Positions 10,958 through 21,620 of a stretch of 64,000 nt of DNA are shown in pieces. The stretch lies in NCBI GenBank assembly GCA_963971425.1, contig OZ020521.1:6217519-6281518 (forward strand), written 5' to 3'. The stretch is from Bryoerythrophyllum caledonicum (taxonomy: Eukaryota; Streptophyta; Bryopsida; Pottiales; Pottiaceae). The translations under genes were made by a program, and so were the position numbers. Below the pieces are notes generated by a model, which saw only the letters and a list, made by a program, of their open reading frames with translations, had not been told where the DNA came from and did no database searches. Numbering within the stretch: the first letter of the stretch is position 1; every line of letters starts with the position of its first letter.

Positions 10958-12029
10958 CAAGAAGTGGATACATTATTCTAGGTCAACTTAGTTGTGTTTG
11001 GAATTTCTAGAGATGCCGAGGTATGTGGTCGTGAATGGTTGCTGCGGCCGTGAGAAAGAGTAGGGTTTTCTCTTCCTTCTTCATTCAAGACGTTTTGGTG
11101 CACGCAATCGGACCATTTGTAAGTGATTTCTGTCTAAACTTTATGGTGATTTACTTGGCATTTGATTTGCACATTTGATACTATCATTTTCAATATAATG
11201 AAATAGTTGTAGGAAGGAGGTGATACTTCGGTGTCAACACAATCACCTCCTTAGTACTGGTTTAGAGATTCATTTTATTATTTGTACGTCAGTATGACAC
11301 ATAAATTCTTGCAACTGTCAAAATGCGTAGTTTTTGTTGGTATGAGTGCTTCAGGTTTTGATTCAGTACTCTAACAAGAAGTGGATACATTATTCTAGGT
11401 CAACTTAGTTGTGTTTGGAATTTCTAGAGATGCCGAGGTGTGTGGTCGTGAATGGTTGCTGCGGCCGTGAGAAAGAGTAGGGTTTTCTCTTCCTTCTTCA
11501 TTCAAGACGTTTTGGTGCACGCAATCGGACCATTTGTAAGAGACTTCTGTCTAAACTTTATGGTGATTTACTTGGCATTTGATTTGCACATTTGATACTA
11601 TCATTTTCAATGTAATGAAAAAATTGTAGGAAGGAGGTGATACTTCGGCGTCAACATAATTGCCTCCTTAGTACTGATTTTGGGATTCATTTTATTATTT
11701 GAATGTCAGTATGACATATATGTTCTTGCTACTGTCAAAAGGCGTAGTTTTTGTTGGTATGAGTGCTTCAGGTTTTGATTCAGTACTCTAGCAAGAAGTG
11801 GATACATTATTCTAGGTCAAATTTAAAGGACATGCATAGATTTTGGCCTAATGAAAAAGTTGTAGGAATGAGGTGATACTTCGGCGTCAACACAATCGCC
11901 TCCGTAGTACAAGTTTAGGGCTTCATTTTATTATTTGTACGTCAGTATGACATATATGTTCTTGCAACAGTCAAAATGCGTAGTTTTTGTTGGTATGAGT
12001 GCTTCAGGTTTTGATTTAGTACTCTAGCT
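10958..12029. repeat. 417-bp tandem array, 2 full and 1 deleted copy
   Basis: CAAGAAGTGGATACATTATT occurs at 10958, 11375 and 11792, exactly 417 bp apart. Copies 1 and 2 are near identical by eye. Copy 3 loses an internal block after about 11822 and carries instead ACATGCATAGATTTTGGCC, a string also present at 4317. Each unit has the conserved AGGAAGGAGGTGATACTTCGG block. The array lies directly 5' of the transposase gene and ends at the palindrome array. Confidence 0.85.
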
Positions 12030-12036
12030 TAACACT

Positions 12037-12237
12037 GCACATTCAGCTCGACCCAAGCTGAATGTGCATTGCATATTCAGCTTGACCCGAGCTGAATGTG
12101 CACTACATATTCAGCTCGACCCGAGCTAAATGTGCAGTGCATATTCAGCTGGACTCGAGCTGAATATGCACAGCACATTTAGCTCGGGTCAAGCTGAATA
12201 TGCACTGTACATTCAGCTCGACTCGAGCTAAATGTGC
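12037..12237. repeat. Array of six imperfect palindromes, ~34-bp period
   Basis: Six consecutive units of the form GCACATTCAGCTCGA-CCGAGCTGAATGTGC, each an imperfect inverted repeat able to form a hairpin, start at about 12037, 12071, 12104 and so on. Three more copies lie on the other side of the transposase gene (15361-15390, 15480-15513, 15598-15625). Known transposase-binding arrays are often subterminal repeats of this kind; that role here is inference. Confidence 0.85.
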
Positions 12238-12371
12238 TTTGTTTTCACCTATTCGTGAAGATGAACAATTATGTTTTTTTTTGTTTGCTTTGATTGATGT
12301 GGGATGAACCTTGGAGTACTATTATACTACGACAATTATTTACACTTTCGCCTTAACTTTGCAGTGCCAAG

Positions 12372-15286
12372 ATGGACACTTCAAGTGGTGCCTCAATCGA
12401 CGATGATTTTGATTTGTCAAGTGACAACTCGTCTTTTCACAATCCTGTAGATGCTGATTTGATGGAATTCGAAGTTCTCCCAAGGCATTCTTGGGTTGGT
12501 AAGATAGTCGAAATGAAAAACCTGTCCGGTGTTACAATTGCCACTGGAATACTTCATAACCTTCACACCACGGCTATTTCTGGGATTGATGCTCCGTTAG
12601 GTGATACGCATGTTGCCATTCAGGTCTCGAGGACATTAGTTGAAGATGAAGCACCGGATGAATGGCGTTATTGTGTTAAGATTTGGCCTATTGGTCAAAT
12701 TTTCTATAATAGTATCAGTCTCTTGCATCACCAGCAGCGTGATACTTACAATTCTGTAATGGCAATGAGAACCCGGTCTCTTGGAGAGAGGACTCGCTCT
12801 TATGAAAGTTCATCTAGGATCCCTTCAACCATGGTTTCAACAAAATCATCAATTCTCCTCTCTGACGAATCTATCAACTCTGTTGCTGGAAAACGTTGTT
12901 GCTCCAGGAGTTGTGTTCAACGCTTCCCACGATTGAAGATTAAGGTATTGCGGATGAGGATGTATTTTGGAACCTCCGTTCAATTTCGAAGGCATATGAA
13001 GCTAGATGTTCACGGACAATTTCATGTGGACAATAACGGTAGAAATGTGGTGACCATTGAGGGCGTTGATGTGTGCGCAGCTGCCTGGCAGCACATCATG
13101 GGCGTCAGTGAAACCTCGTTCTATGAATATGCCAAGGATGCAGCGGCTGGTGTAGTCGCGCAGCCCCATGGTAATTCTGGGAAACGGAAACCTAGAAATC
13201 ACACAGTAGTCGCTACCGCAACATTACGTGTCATCCTTAATAGGAATGCTGACCACATGCCCCACAAGTCCCGCATCTTGCCTTCGGGTGAGACATCTGT
13301 GGCCAAAGTTCTTCCCGCAAATTTCAAGTAGAAAGATCAAATTCTTGCAATTGATGCCCATTTAGTTAATTGCGGGCTTTCCCAAATTTCCACTTCAGGG
13401 CTGAGTAAGATTAGGCGGGTCCATTTTTCCGATTACAATGCAAAACGACCTGGGGATAACTTTGCACGTTGTTCAACGTGTGATAAGTACCATTCCCATC
13501 GGAGATTGCAGCAGCCTGGAACAGAAGCTGCACTATTGTGGCAGCAAAGGTTGAATCTCCATTTGGATTGCAGCAGCCTGGAACAGAAGCTGCGCTATTG
13601 TGGCAGCAAAGGTTGAATCTCCATTTGGATTCAGCATGGGCTCATCGAGAGTTGTATTATTCCAACCCTTACCGCTCTCAAGAGTTGCCGGATGAATGTG
13701 TTACGATTATGCACGACAAGATGGATCACTCAAAGACTGCATCTCCTGTCCTCTCTCACAAGACGAAAGATTTGGATGGTCTGATGAAGTTGCCCATCTC
13801 TGTTACTGGAATGCTTGCACATGGTCATGGTGATGTTCCATATGCTCATTATGGCTTGGACATTTACCCACATGATGTCAACTATATAGTGGGATCTTTT
13901 GCTAGATTGTTGCGAGATTTAGAACCTTCGAAGACATCGTCCCAACAATTATTTCAGGGTTCGGGGAGAACTGCATTGTTTCGAGCTGTTTTGCAAGGTG
14001 CTTCAGATACTTGTGTCCCATTCCTCCGTGCCGCACCTGAGTCTCTAGTTATAGCAAAACCTTTGCCGCCTATTTTGCATGTGCAAATGGACAATGCGGT
14101 GAGTGACAACAAAAATAGATATGTGTTTTGCTTTTGGTCTCTTCTTGTTGCAAAGGGTATCTTCCGAGAGGTTTATGTTAATTTCATGCTTGTTGGCCAC
14201 ACACATGATGACATTGATGCATTATTCGGTCGATGGAGTATGGCTTTGAAGAAGGAGAGTTTCCCCACGATCCCTTTGCTCATGAGATCATTTATGGAGA
14301 ACGAAAGTGTGCCAACAATTCCCCACTTGATTGAAGAAGTCCCGGACTTCAAGTCCTTTATTAGTGAAGGTATTGCAGGTGGAGACGAAGCATTGCAGGG
14401 CCAGACAAAGGCTCACCAATTCAAATTCTTTGTTGACTCCAACGGATGTCCCATGATGAAATACAAGATTCTTTGTCATCAAGATGATTGGCTTCCAAGA
14501 GAAGGGGGTGGGATCAAATTGTGGAAGGAGGATTCAAATGGGAGGTCTTTATGGCCACGTGGAGAACCACCTTCATTGCAGCCACAGGCAATGCGGAATC
14601 TTCCTGAAGTGATTAAAGGTCTTTCTGGATTCATTTCATATTGGGAGCATCAAGCACGTGAGGATCGTACAGGTGAATATCGAAGGCGATATGAGCCTTT
14701 GAGCTACTATTGGCGGGCAGTTAGAGAGTCACTTAGTCAACCAATGGACTTGCCCACCTCTCTACAGGATGGTTTTTGGCCTTCTAGTTGTATTGGTCAG
14801 ACAATCGAGGACCAATTCACTAGTGTGGGCACTGTTCGTGAGGATCATGATGAAGATGACCACTTTGTTGGGCAGAGTCGAGATAGGCCAGCCCCTTCTT
14901 TTCGGATTAATCGAGACATTTACTCAGGCTATTTTGTTGCATTAAGACTGTGTGATGGAGATGAACGTCCTGTTTGGATTGAACAAGCTCTCTCGGACCC
15001 TAATTCGGATCTGGAAAGGCCTAATTCTATCAAAATACAGTACTTCCGCCCCACTTCGCGCGATGCAAATGTCCAAAGATGCTATGATGGATGGGCCTCT
15101 TCCAACGGTCTTCAATGGACAATTGATGACGAGCAACTTCCGCAATGGGAGGACACCGGATCTCTGTTGACTGCATGGAAGTCTAGAAGTAGGAGTGAAT
15201 TTCTTGTTGTGAAGATACCTAGAAATCAAGTTCAAATCATCCAAGATAGTTTGATCAGGGATACCGAGGCGTCTTCTTTGCAATGA
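12372..15286 (+). pseudogene. DUF7869-type transposon protein, split by a TAG and a 62-bp duplication
   Basis: The two large frames form one protein. The first (12372-13331) opens with ATG just after TTTGCAGTGCCAAG, and its end (VCAAAWQHIMGVSETSFYEY, then KPRNHTV...) is the segment usually found before DUF7869. It stops at TAG 13329-13331, but the same frame continues with a C-x2-C motif (ARCSTCDKYHSH). The second frame, 13538-15286, has DKMDHSKT (D60/D63), HVQMDNAVSDNKNRY (D185) and VGHTHDDIDALFGRWS (about 219-234), the RNase H-like acidic core of the DUF7869 domain. A 62-bp tandem duplication (period starts 13506 and 13568) lies between them and shifts the frame by exactly the observed amount. 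So this copy is broken by one nonsense codon and one duplication but otherwise well kept. Presumed role: mobilisation of the element. Confidence 0.8.
13506..13629 (+). repeat. 62-bp tandem duplication inside the transposase gene
   Basis: TTGCAGCAGCCTGGAACAGA begins at 13506 and at 13568. The two 62-bp copies differ at about one position (CTGCACTA versus CTGCGCTA). 62 is not a multiple of three, and subtracting it puts the downstream frame in register with the upstream one. Confidence 0.95.
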
Positions 15287-15726
15287 TTTTTTAGTACAAA
15301 GATGTTACTCTTATACTAGTATCCAAGAATGTGTGCATAAGATCGGAATTTGTTGGCGTGATTTTAGCTCGAATCGAGCTGAAAGTGTACACCCATTTCT
15401 TGTGGAGATTAATATATTTCAAAGTTTTGATATTTTATTATTTGCTATGCTGAATGGTTTATCGCATAGGAATTGTTTGGGCACATTCAGCTCGACTCGA
15501 GCTGATAGTGTGTTTCGATTTGAGATATGCATTTTCGTACCTTGACATTTGATCTTTTGTTTTTGAAATATATTTGGAGTTGTAAGTGTTGCTTGCTTTC
15601 AGCTTAACTGAAGCTAAAAATGTACTTTAATTTCTTTCAAGCCTAATTTTACATTGAAAATAATTCCGCACCTCCCATTTTAGTGGACACCTAACTCGAA
15701 AGATAGTATTAAAAGGTTACTATGCA
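15287..15726. other. 3' flank of the DUF7869 element with palindromes
   Basis: Contains three spaced palindromes of the 12037-12237 type: TTAGCTCGAATCGAGCTGAAA (15364), GCACATTCAGCTCGACTCGA (15480) and TTCAGCTTAACTGAAGC (15598). No gene. The exact right end of the element was not found. Confidence 0.7.
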
Positions 15727-17948
15727 AATCACTCAACATTTGCATATTTAGGTTTGCTTAAGCTTTTCATATTATTTTGGGAGGCTCCTAATCTCCCAAT
15801 ATAATGAATATGGTGTTGATTTGATTGCTGCAGTGGTGTCTTGGCCAACATGGGGGATTTTCCTATCTCCCACAATCCACATTTTGATTTTTGGGAGCCA
15901 TTCCTTGTCGAAGTACTTCCAGTATACATCAACGGCTGGCAAGAGAGCCTTAGCTTCGCCGTAGACATGCTGCACCCACTCTAACAAATTCCACACCTTA
16001 TCGCCGGGAGCTCTCGTCGAAGGGTCTTGGAAGTCACTTGGTGTCTCCGATATGTACATAAGTGAGCCCACAATTTGCAAGGCTCCGGCCCTCGTCTCCA
16101 TGTCTTTCAACTTAGCACATGCATTCTTGTGCCACGCTCGACAAACATCATAACATGCCAGAGACATAGAAATAGATGTGAGTGCGGCCAAACCTCCCTC
16201 CGATAACCCGACAAGCCGATAAGTACAACTCGCTGAAGTCCCGTCACTCGACAACGTAAGAATGCTAAATCGCTTACCGAAGAGAGTTGATCTCATTATC
16301 GGCGTCGTCAAGTACAAAGGCAGTGGGTCTCCAGTCCGGCCTTATCTGCACCAACTTCTGCTTTAGAGCGCGCATCCAAGGCACGAGATCTGTTTGTTTG
16401 GATTTCGCAGTGATCACAAAAGCCACTGGAACCCCGTTTCTCCACTCGTCGAATACCATCATCGTGAAGAGCGGATACTCGACACGCAAGCAAGAAATTA
16501 ATTGGTAGGGGAGTGAGTGCTCCTAAATTCTAAACAGACCCTAACTGGACCACGGTATAGGTATGAGTACCTTTTTGTTGTTCGTTGCGAATGTCCCGTC
16601 TATAGCATTAATGCTTTTGTGACTGTATTTCAGCATCATGTGCGTCTGAATGGGATTTGAATCCCAATTACGAAGGGTATGTTATCGGCATTCAGCACTC
16701 CGTCAACCTTGCTGCCCGGGTCTTGGTAGTAAAAACCGTACCTCGGTTTTCTCTTACCCACATTCTCACACTCTCTCAACGTCGTTGTCGTATTTCTTGT
16801 ATAGTTCCTGCGCACAGACTCCGCATATGTTGCAGATGTCCTCCATGCTAAGGAAACAATCTCGAGAAGGCGTAAGAGTGCCCTCATTGCATGCCTTTAG
16901 TACCAGCTTCTGGTGCTTTTGTATTATAGTTGCCATCGGAACTTGGTCCTCAAATTGCCTGAGAACCCAAAGCCTTACTTCCTCCGACATGTACTTCCGA
17001 AAGCGGAGCTTTCCCCTCTGTACATTGTCCTTATCGTGGACGATGAGGCCCTGTGTGTCAACATGTTCCAAGCAAAAGTACCCTATCTCGACGATATATG
17101 GAAGAAAATAATACCTCTTTACGTAGAATCGACATTGGCAGCCCACCTTCATAGATCCCCCTTCCTTTGCATCGGTGGCACGAGGGCCTTTCTGGCCATT
17201 TCCGGAAGTAAGTTGTTTCCCTTTGTGATGTTATTTGAATGCGTTGGTGTCATTTTGGGCGTGATTGCTTGGATCTTGTCGCTGTTGTCTTCGGGACCGT
17301 ATTGACAACGCCATCTCCAATCGGCTATGACCATTAGAGATACGTGCAGTACTGAAGAGATATTACGGCACAGCCAATAATATGATCGGAAGTACATATC
17401 GTGATATCAGAGGTCAAGATTCACTTACCGCTGGTACTCGATGTGGCAGTTCCACTGATAGTGCGTCTTCTCGCTGACGTTTGTGGGGTTGTTCTTGTGG
17501 CGGACAAAGATAGTCTCTACATCCTTTCGGCCAGACTGCTCACCCTCCACGAAATCGAAGATCCTATTCCAGGGAATGTAGGCAATAAGCTTGGACTGCT
17601 TCCTCTTCGATGATTGCGGATCCTCTACGAACCTCGTATCATTCTCGACCTCTATGTTCCACCCAAGACATTTCCATGTCAAAATTCATGGAGGAGGGTT
17701 CTGTAATGAATCGCGCATCGAAGAACCTTGTCACCGTGCTTCTTCAGGTAATCTGCATGCGGGCCTTCCCGGAACGCGGCATCAAGGTCCTCCACCCCCT
17801 TCTCACACACACCGGCCGATTTCTTTCTCCCATAACGCCTCCATTTCCTCCCTACTGCCCCGTTATCGGCAATCGTTGGTGGCGCCGTTTCGCCAAAATT
17901 CCCATTCGGGTTGTCCTGTGTGGGGAGATTGAGATCGAGGAACTCCAT
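15727..17948 (-). pseudogene. MULE (Mutator-like) transposase, multiply frameshifted
   Basis: Successive frames on the minus strand give one MULE protein. The N-terminal part is at 17948-17425. A FAR1/WRKY-like DNA-binding segment starts KVGCQCRFYVKRYYF at 17146 and contains LEHVDTQG. The catalytic part at 16489-16274 reads FTMMVFDEWRNGVPVAF, the first Asp of the DDE motif, and then VLDDADNEI. At 16317-15772 lie CRAWHKNACAKL, YFDKEWLPKIKMW and GQDTTAAIKSTPYSL, which in MULEs precede the SWIM finger. At least four frame changes or stops separate these blocks; some may be introns, but stops occur within blocks as well. The C-terminal SWIM motif was not seen. The element ends were not located. 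Confidence 0.75.
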
Positions 17949-17949
17949 T

Positions 17950-19500
17950 CACGTGGAGACAAGCACAACCCTTCCGGCAGTGTACTACACGGCACAATGG
18001 ATCGTGCCAAAGACGGCGCCAAACGCAAACGATGTGGATGACACTTTGCGCCGGCAGCCGCCGAGAAGGACGGGTCCCCCCAGGAGTACACGTGTCGGGG
18101 CGAGAAGGGGCTTTCGGTGATCCGTAGAAGGCGGAGGGAGAAAGGGCTTTCGGCGAGCATGCCGACGAGAGATACGGGCAACGCGAAAAAGATTTGGGCG
18201 AAAGTGGCCGTTATCGTGGGAAGAAGGGCGCATGGAGGCGAACATGCGCGAGGGGAGAAGGGCCGCTCTTCGCGGTGTCACGCCTAAAATCGGGCCGTGA
18301 CACCTCGAACCCGGATTGATTGTAGTGAGCGGGTTACATAAGTTGTACAATATAATACCAAAGATACTCATGAATTAACTTGGACTAAATCCATCTCTTA
18401 CAAACAAATCCCACAGTTTGTGAGATGTTACCAGGTCATCATCTTTGCTCTCATGTGAGCTCCTCTTATCATCATCATCACTTCCACTTTCTACTTTATT
18501 TTCATCGTCAACCTGCAACATGCCCATTTTCACATCAAATGACGAGGTAGTGCCCATTTTTGCGTCAAATGACTATGGATGAGCTGAAACAATATATTGA
18601 AGGAGAAGTGGAATGGATCTTACATTTGAGCTACAGTTCCAAAGGGATGCTTTATTAATGGTCTCTACTGAATTTGGCTCATAGTAATATTGTGGGTTGG
18701 ATTTAAATCATGTGGATTCCGGTTCATTGTCAGCTGCAAGGCGCTATGTCTAGAGCTTCAAATGAATGGACCCACATACACTTTTTTGCCCTACATCAAC
18801 CTACGATTGACTACTAGTATTATGGCACTTGGGGCCTCTTTTTCGTCCTGGAACTGGATGAAACCATAGCCCAAGGATTTCTAGTTGCTATCTAGCTTCA
18901 CTTTGCAAGAAATCACAACTCCAATCAATGAGAATGTTTGGTAAATTGACTCTGAGTTTATGGACTCCACAAGGTTGTGCTCAAAATCATTTTCCTAGTG
19001 TTAATATTGGCAAACTTTTCTACATTCAAGGTTTTTTTAATACCATATAGGTACTCTTAACAATCCGAGTTGTGTACGTTGTGGGATTAGATAGCTCAAC
19101 AGCTTAATAAATAGAATTATCTAGAAGATAGATAGACTTACCATGATGATTACGTTGGTGTTTTGGTTGTATTGTGAAGGTGGATCTAGGTTAGAAAATA
19201 GAATGCGCATAGGTATGCTATTGAGTTGTTTGTAGTTAAGTCATTGTCATGCAATATGAGCTAGAAACCACAAATTCAAATAGTGCCAATAGTATAGAAG
19301 CTAGAACCAATACAAGAAGATGAATTTAAAAGAAGAAGAAGAAGAATTCCGGTCCTCAAGGGGGCCGGCGTGAGTAAAGTGTCTGTTTGTACCACCACAA
19401 AGTTCATGTCCACCGGACATAGGTAAGTGGTATGGAACTACTTCCCCCTCTTGAGGATAGACATTATGTACCATGTAACAAGTAACCAAGAACACAGAAC
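17950..19500. other. GC-rich then AT-rich spacer
   Basis: 17850-18320 is notably GC-rich and gives overlapping ORFs in five frames, none with a recognisable domain; it may be the 5' part of the MULE. 18320-19500 shows nothing. An (AGA)n/(GAA)n tract lies at 19330-19345. Confidence 0.4.
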
Positions 19501-19533
19501 TGACGACGCCAAGGGGGCTAATGCGGTGAAGTT

Positions 19534-20128
19534 TTAGTAGGTTTTCAAGGGGGGTCTAGCGTGTCCGAGATGGTTTGGTTGTTTTCGAGTTTCCTTTGTG
19601 TAGGAGTATGGACATACAGTAGCATGTTGGATTGCAATAGTATTGACATTTGTGAAGGTGGTTTTGATTGAGGTAATGGGAATTTTGAATGTTTCTTCCA
19701 ACAAAGTCATTGAGAGGACAAAGGTGGTGGCTCTAGCGCCCGCGGTGATGTCAATGAGGGGGTCTACTATCCATCCAAGTGCTTGAATATCATTGAGGAA
19801 TGTTTGATATTTATTTATGGGTGAGAATCTATCATTACAATATTTGAATTCAATAAATTGAATAGTGAGATTTGGATCCATGTGGGTTGGTGGGGGGTCA
19901 TCATATGGTAGCCCTTTAACACATAATAGGTTGGATTTAAACCTTGCGTTACAATGACATCTTTGAGTTCCGCATGTGCATTGTAATAACGATGGGGAAT
20001 TGTGTTTTCTTGCGGATTGTCGTTAAAAGTTCTCGCATTCATGAGGGTGAAGCAGCGAGATTTGTTTGATGACACAATTAATTTGCGGATTGCCCATACC
20101 GCTTTGTTGTGGTGTTTGATTAGGGTGT
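19534..20128 (-). pseudogene. LINE ORF2 C-terminal domain
   Basis: The frame 19881-19534 has FIEFKYCNDRFSPINKYQTF and, further on, DIQALGWIV and AGARATTFVLSMTLLEE, the end domain found after RNase H in this group of LINEs. Upstream, KHHNKAVWAIRKLIVSS (about 20110-20060) continues it in another frame. Its biochemical role is unknown to me. Frameshifts show that it is inactive. Confidence 0.6.
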
Positions 20129-20129
20129 G

Positions 20130-20716
20130 TAAGGTAGAGACACCCAATTTCGATAAGTAGAGTATGCATGGAATGGTGCATGAAAATGATGAATGCATGA
20201 AATGGTGTGTAAGGTAGAGGCACCCAATTCCGATCAGTAGAGTATGTATGGAATAGTGCATGAAAATGATGAATGCATGAAATGGTGCATGAACCGATAA
20301 CTCAAAATCTGAAAACTCCAGTCATTTTTTGCATTGGGTCATGAAGTGTGCAATTTTATATTGCTCCACCTCAATTGAGCTCTCATTGGTGGCCTTGCCT
20401 CAAAAGTTGAACAAGGCCGATTGGCATTGGAAGTTGGTTATCCATGGCATGTCTTCTTTTTTTTTACTCACTCTCACTTTTGGCATTGGACAAAGGAAGG
20501 CACCAAATCTCACCTACTCTAGAGTTTGATTACGGCTCCGATGGTTTATGGACTTTTAAATTCTATATCAGTTGCAAATCTTTGAGCTTAAATTTGAAAA
20601 AATATTTGTGAGTTTCATTCATAATTCCGCATCTTTCTACAAAAATGTTTTTGACATACAATGTCATTTGAGTTTCCAACTGGCTTAAGTGATCGGAATT
20701 GGGTGCCTCTACCTTA
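20130..20716. mobile_element. TAAGGTAG TIR element, copy A (inserted in the LINE)
   Basis: Starts TAAGGTAGAG-CACCCAATT and ends GGAATTGGGTGCCTCTACCTTA, a near-perfect inverted repeat of about 26 bp that starts and ends in TA. The left end is present twice, at 20131 and 20211, from an 80-bp tandem duplication. No ORF with a domain. A second copy lies at 40125-40675 with about 85% identity by eye. TA at both outer ends fits a Tc1/mariner-type (Stowaway-like) target preference; this is inference. Confidence 0.8.
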
Positions 20717-21139
20717 CATGAGGATTGTGGCATTTGAGCAAAACGTGTAACCATGTGTCTGGGTCCATAGTGTTGCATATTGAACATGTTTTGGAGGGGA
20801 ATCTCTCTATGCCAAAGAAGAGTTAGTTACATGCGTTTAGCATATGTTGCCCGATGCGGAATTTCATGAGGCATGGTTTTTTGTGAGTCCGTGATTACGA
20901 GATTTTTCTAAAAGTTGGTGGAGAGTTCGTTGTCAATGTTTGTATTACTCGTCCATTTATCAATATTAGGGAATTTTTTTGTAAGTATTTCCAAATTATT
21001 TTTGAGGTCATGTTTCCTAAGGTATTTATTGAAGAATCTTATAGGGCCTTTGTCGGGGGTTTTGTCCATAGAGTGCCATTCATATCTATGGAAGTAGTAT
21101 GGGGTGGCATGGGCGTGTTCATAGGGGTGTTTGGCATCT

Positions 21140-21620
21140 TGGTAGGCTTTCTCTCGACCTTCTTTTGCTAATTTGTCGGCTTGTTCATTGCCGTTGATGT
21201 TAGCATGAGCTCGGACTTTGTGGAGTGTGGTGAATTGTGTGCAATTTTAGAGCATTTCGACTATGTCTGTTAGGGTAGTTTTGTCTGGATGGCTATTGTG
21301 TTGGATTGGGTGTTTTATGTATGTGTTTAGGAGGTGTTATACATTCATGCAATCCATGAAAATGTGTGTCGGTTTATTGAGGTATTGCATGGTAATTGTC
21401 TTGAGGGTTTTATAGATAGCCATCATTTCGGCTCTAAGGATGTTTTGGAGTCTGTGTAGTCTTTTGGCAAGTTTAATTCTTTTGGTGGAATTGTATATTC
21501 CTGAGCCGGCTTTTTTCCCGGTGCCAATGTCTCGGGCTTACTTTGGTTGGTTCTTTGAAGGAACCGTCGGTGTAGTAACTAAAGTTGGGGTCAAATTTGA
21601 AAGGGGTGTGAGTATGGTAA
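21140..21620 (-). pseudogene. LINE ribonuclease H domain
   Basis: Reading the minus strand from about 21600: YYTDGSFKEP (first catalytic Asp) at 21580-21550, AGSGIYNSTKRIKLAKRLHR, ILRAEMMAIYKTLK (catalytic Glu), THIFMDCMN (second Asp), and LHKVRAHANINGNEQADKLA (final Asp) at 21225-21170. All four acidic residues of an RNase H1-type site are visible. Frame changes near 21545 and in-frame stops near 21340 and 21245 make it non-functional. Confidence 0.8.

Noticed and set aside
13002-15283. Minus-strand ORFs opposite the DUF7869 gene
   Set aside because: Antisense shadows; the plus-strand motifs are clear.
17591-18371. Cluster of overlapping ORFs in a GC-rich stretch
   Set aside because: Open in five frames, as expected from GC-rich DNA; only the minus frame leading into the MULE has supporting context.
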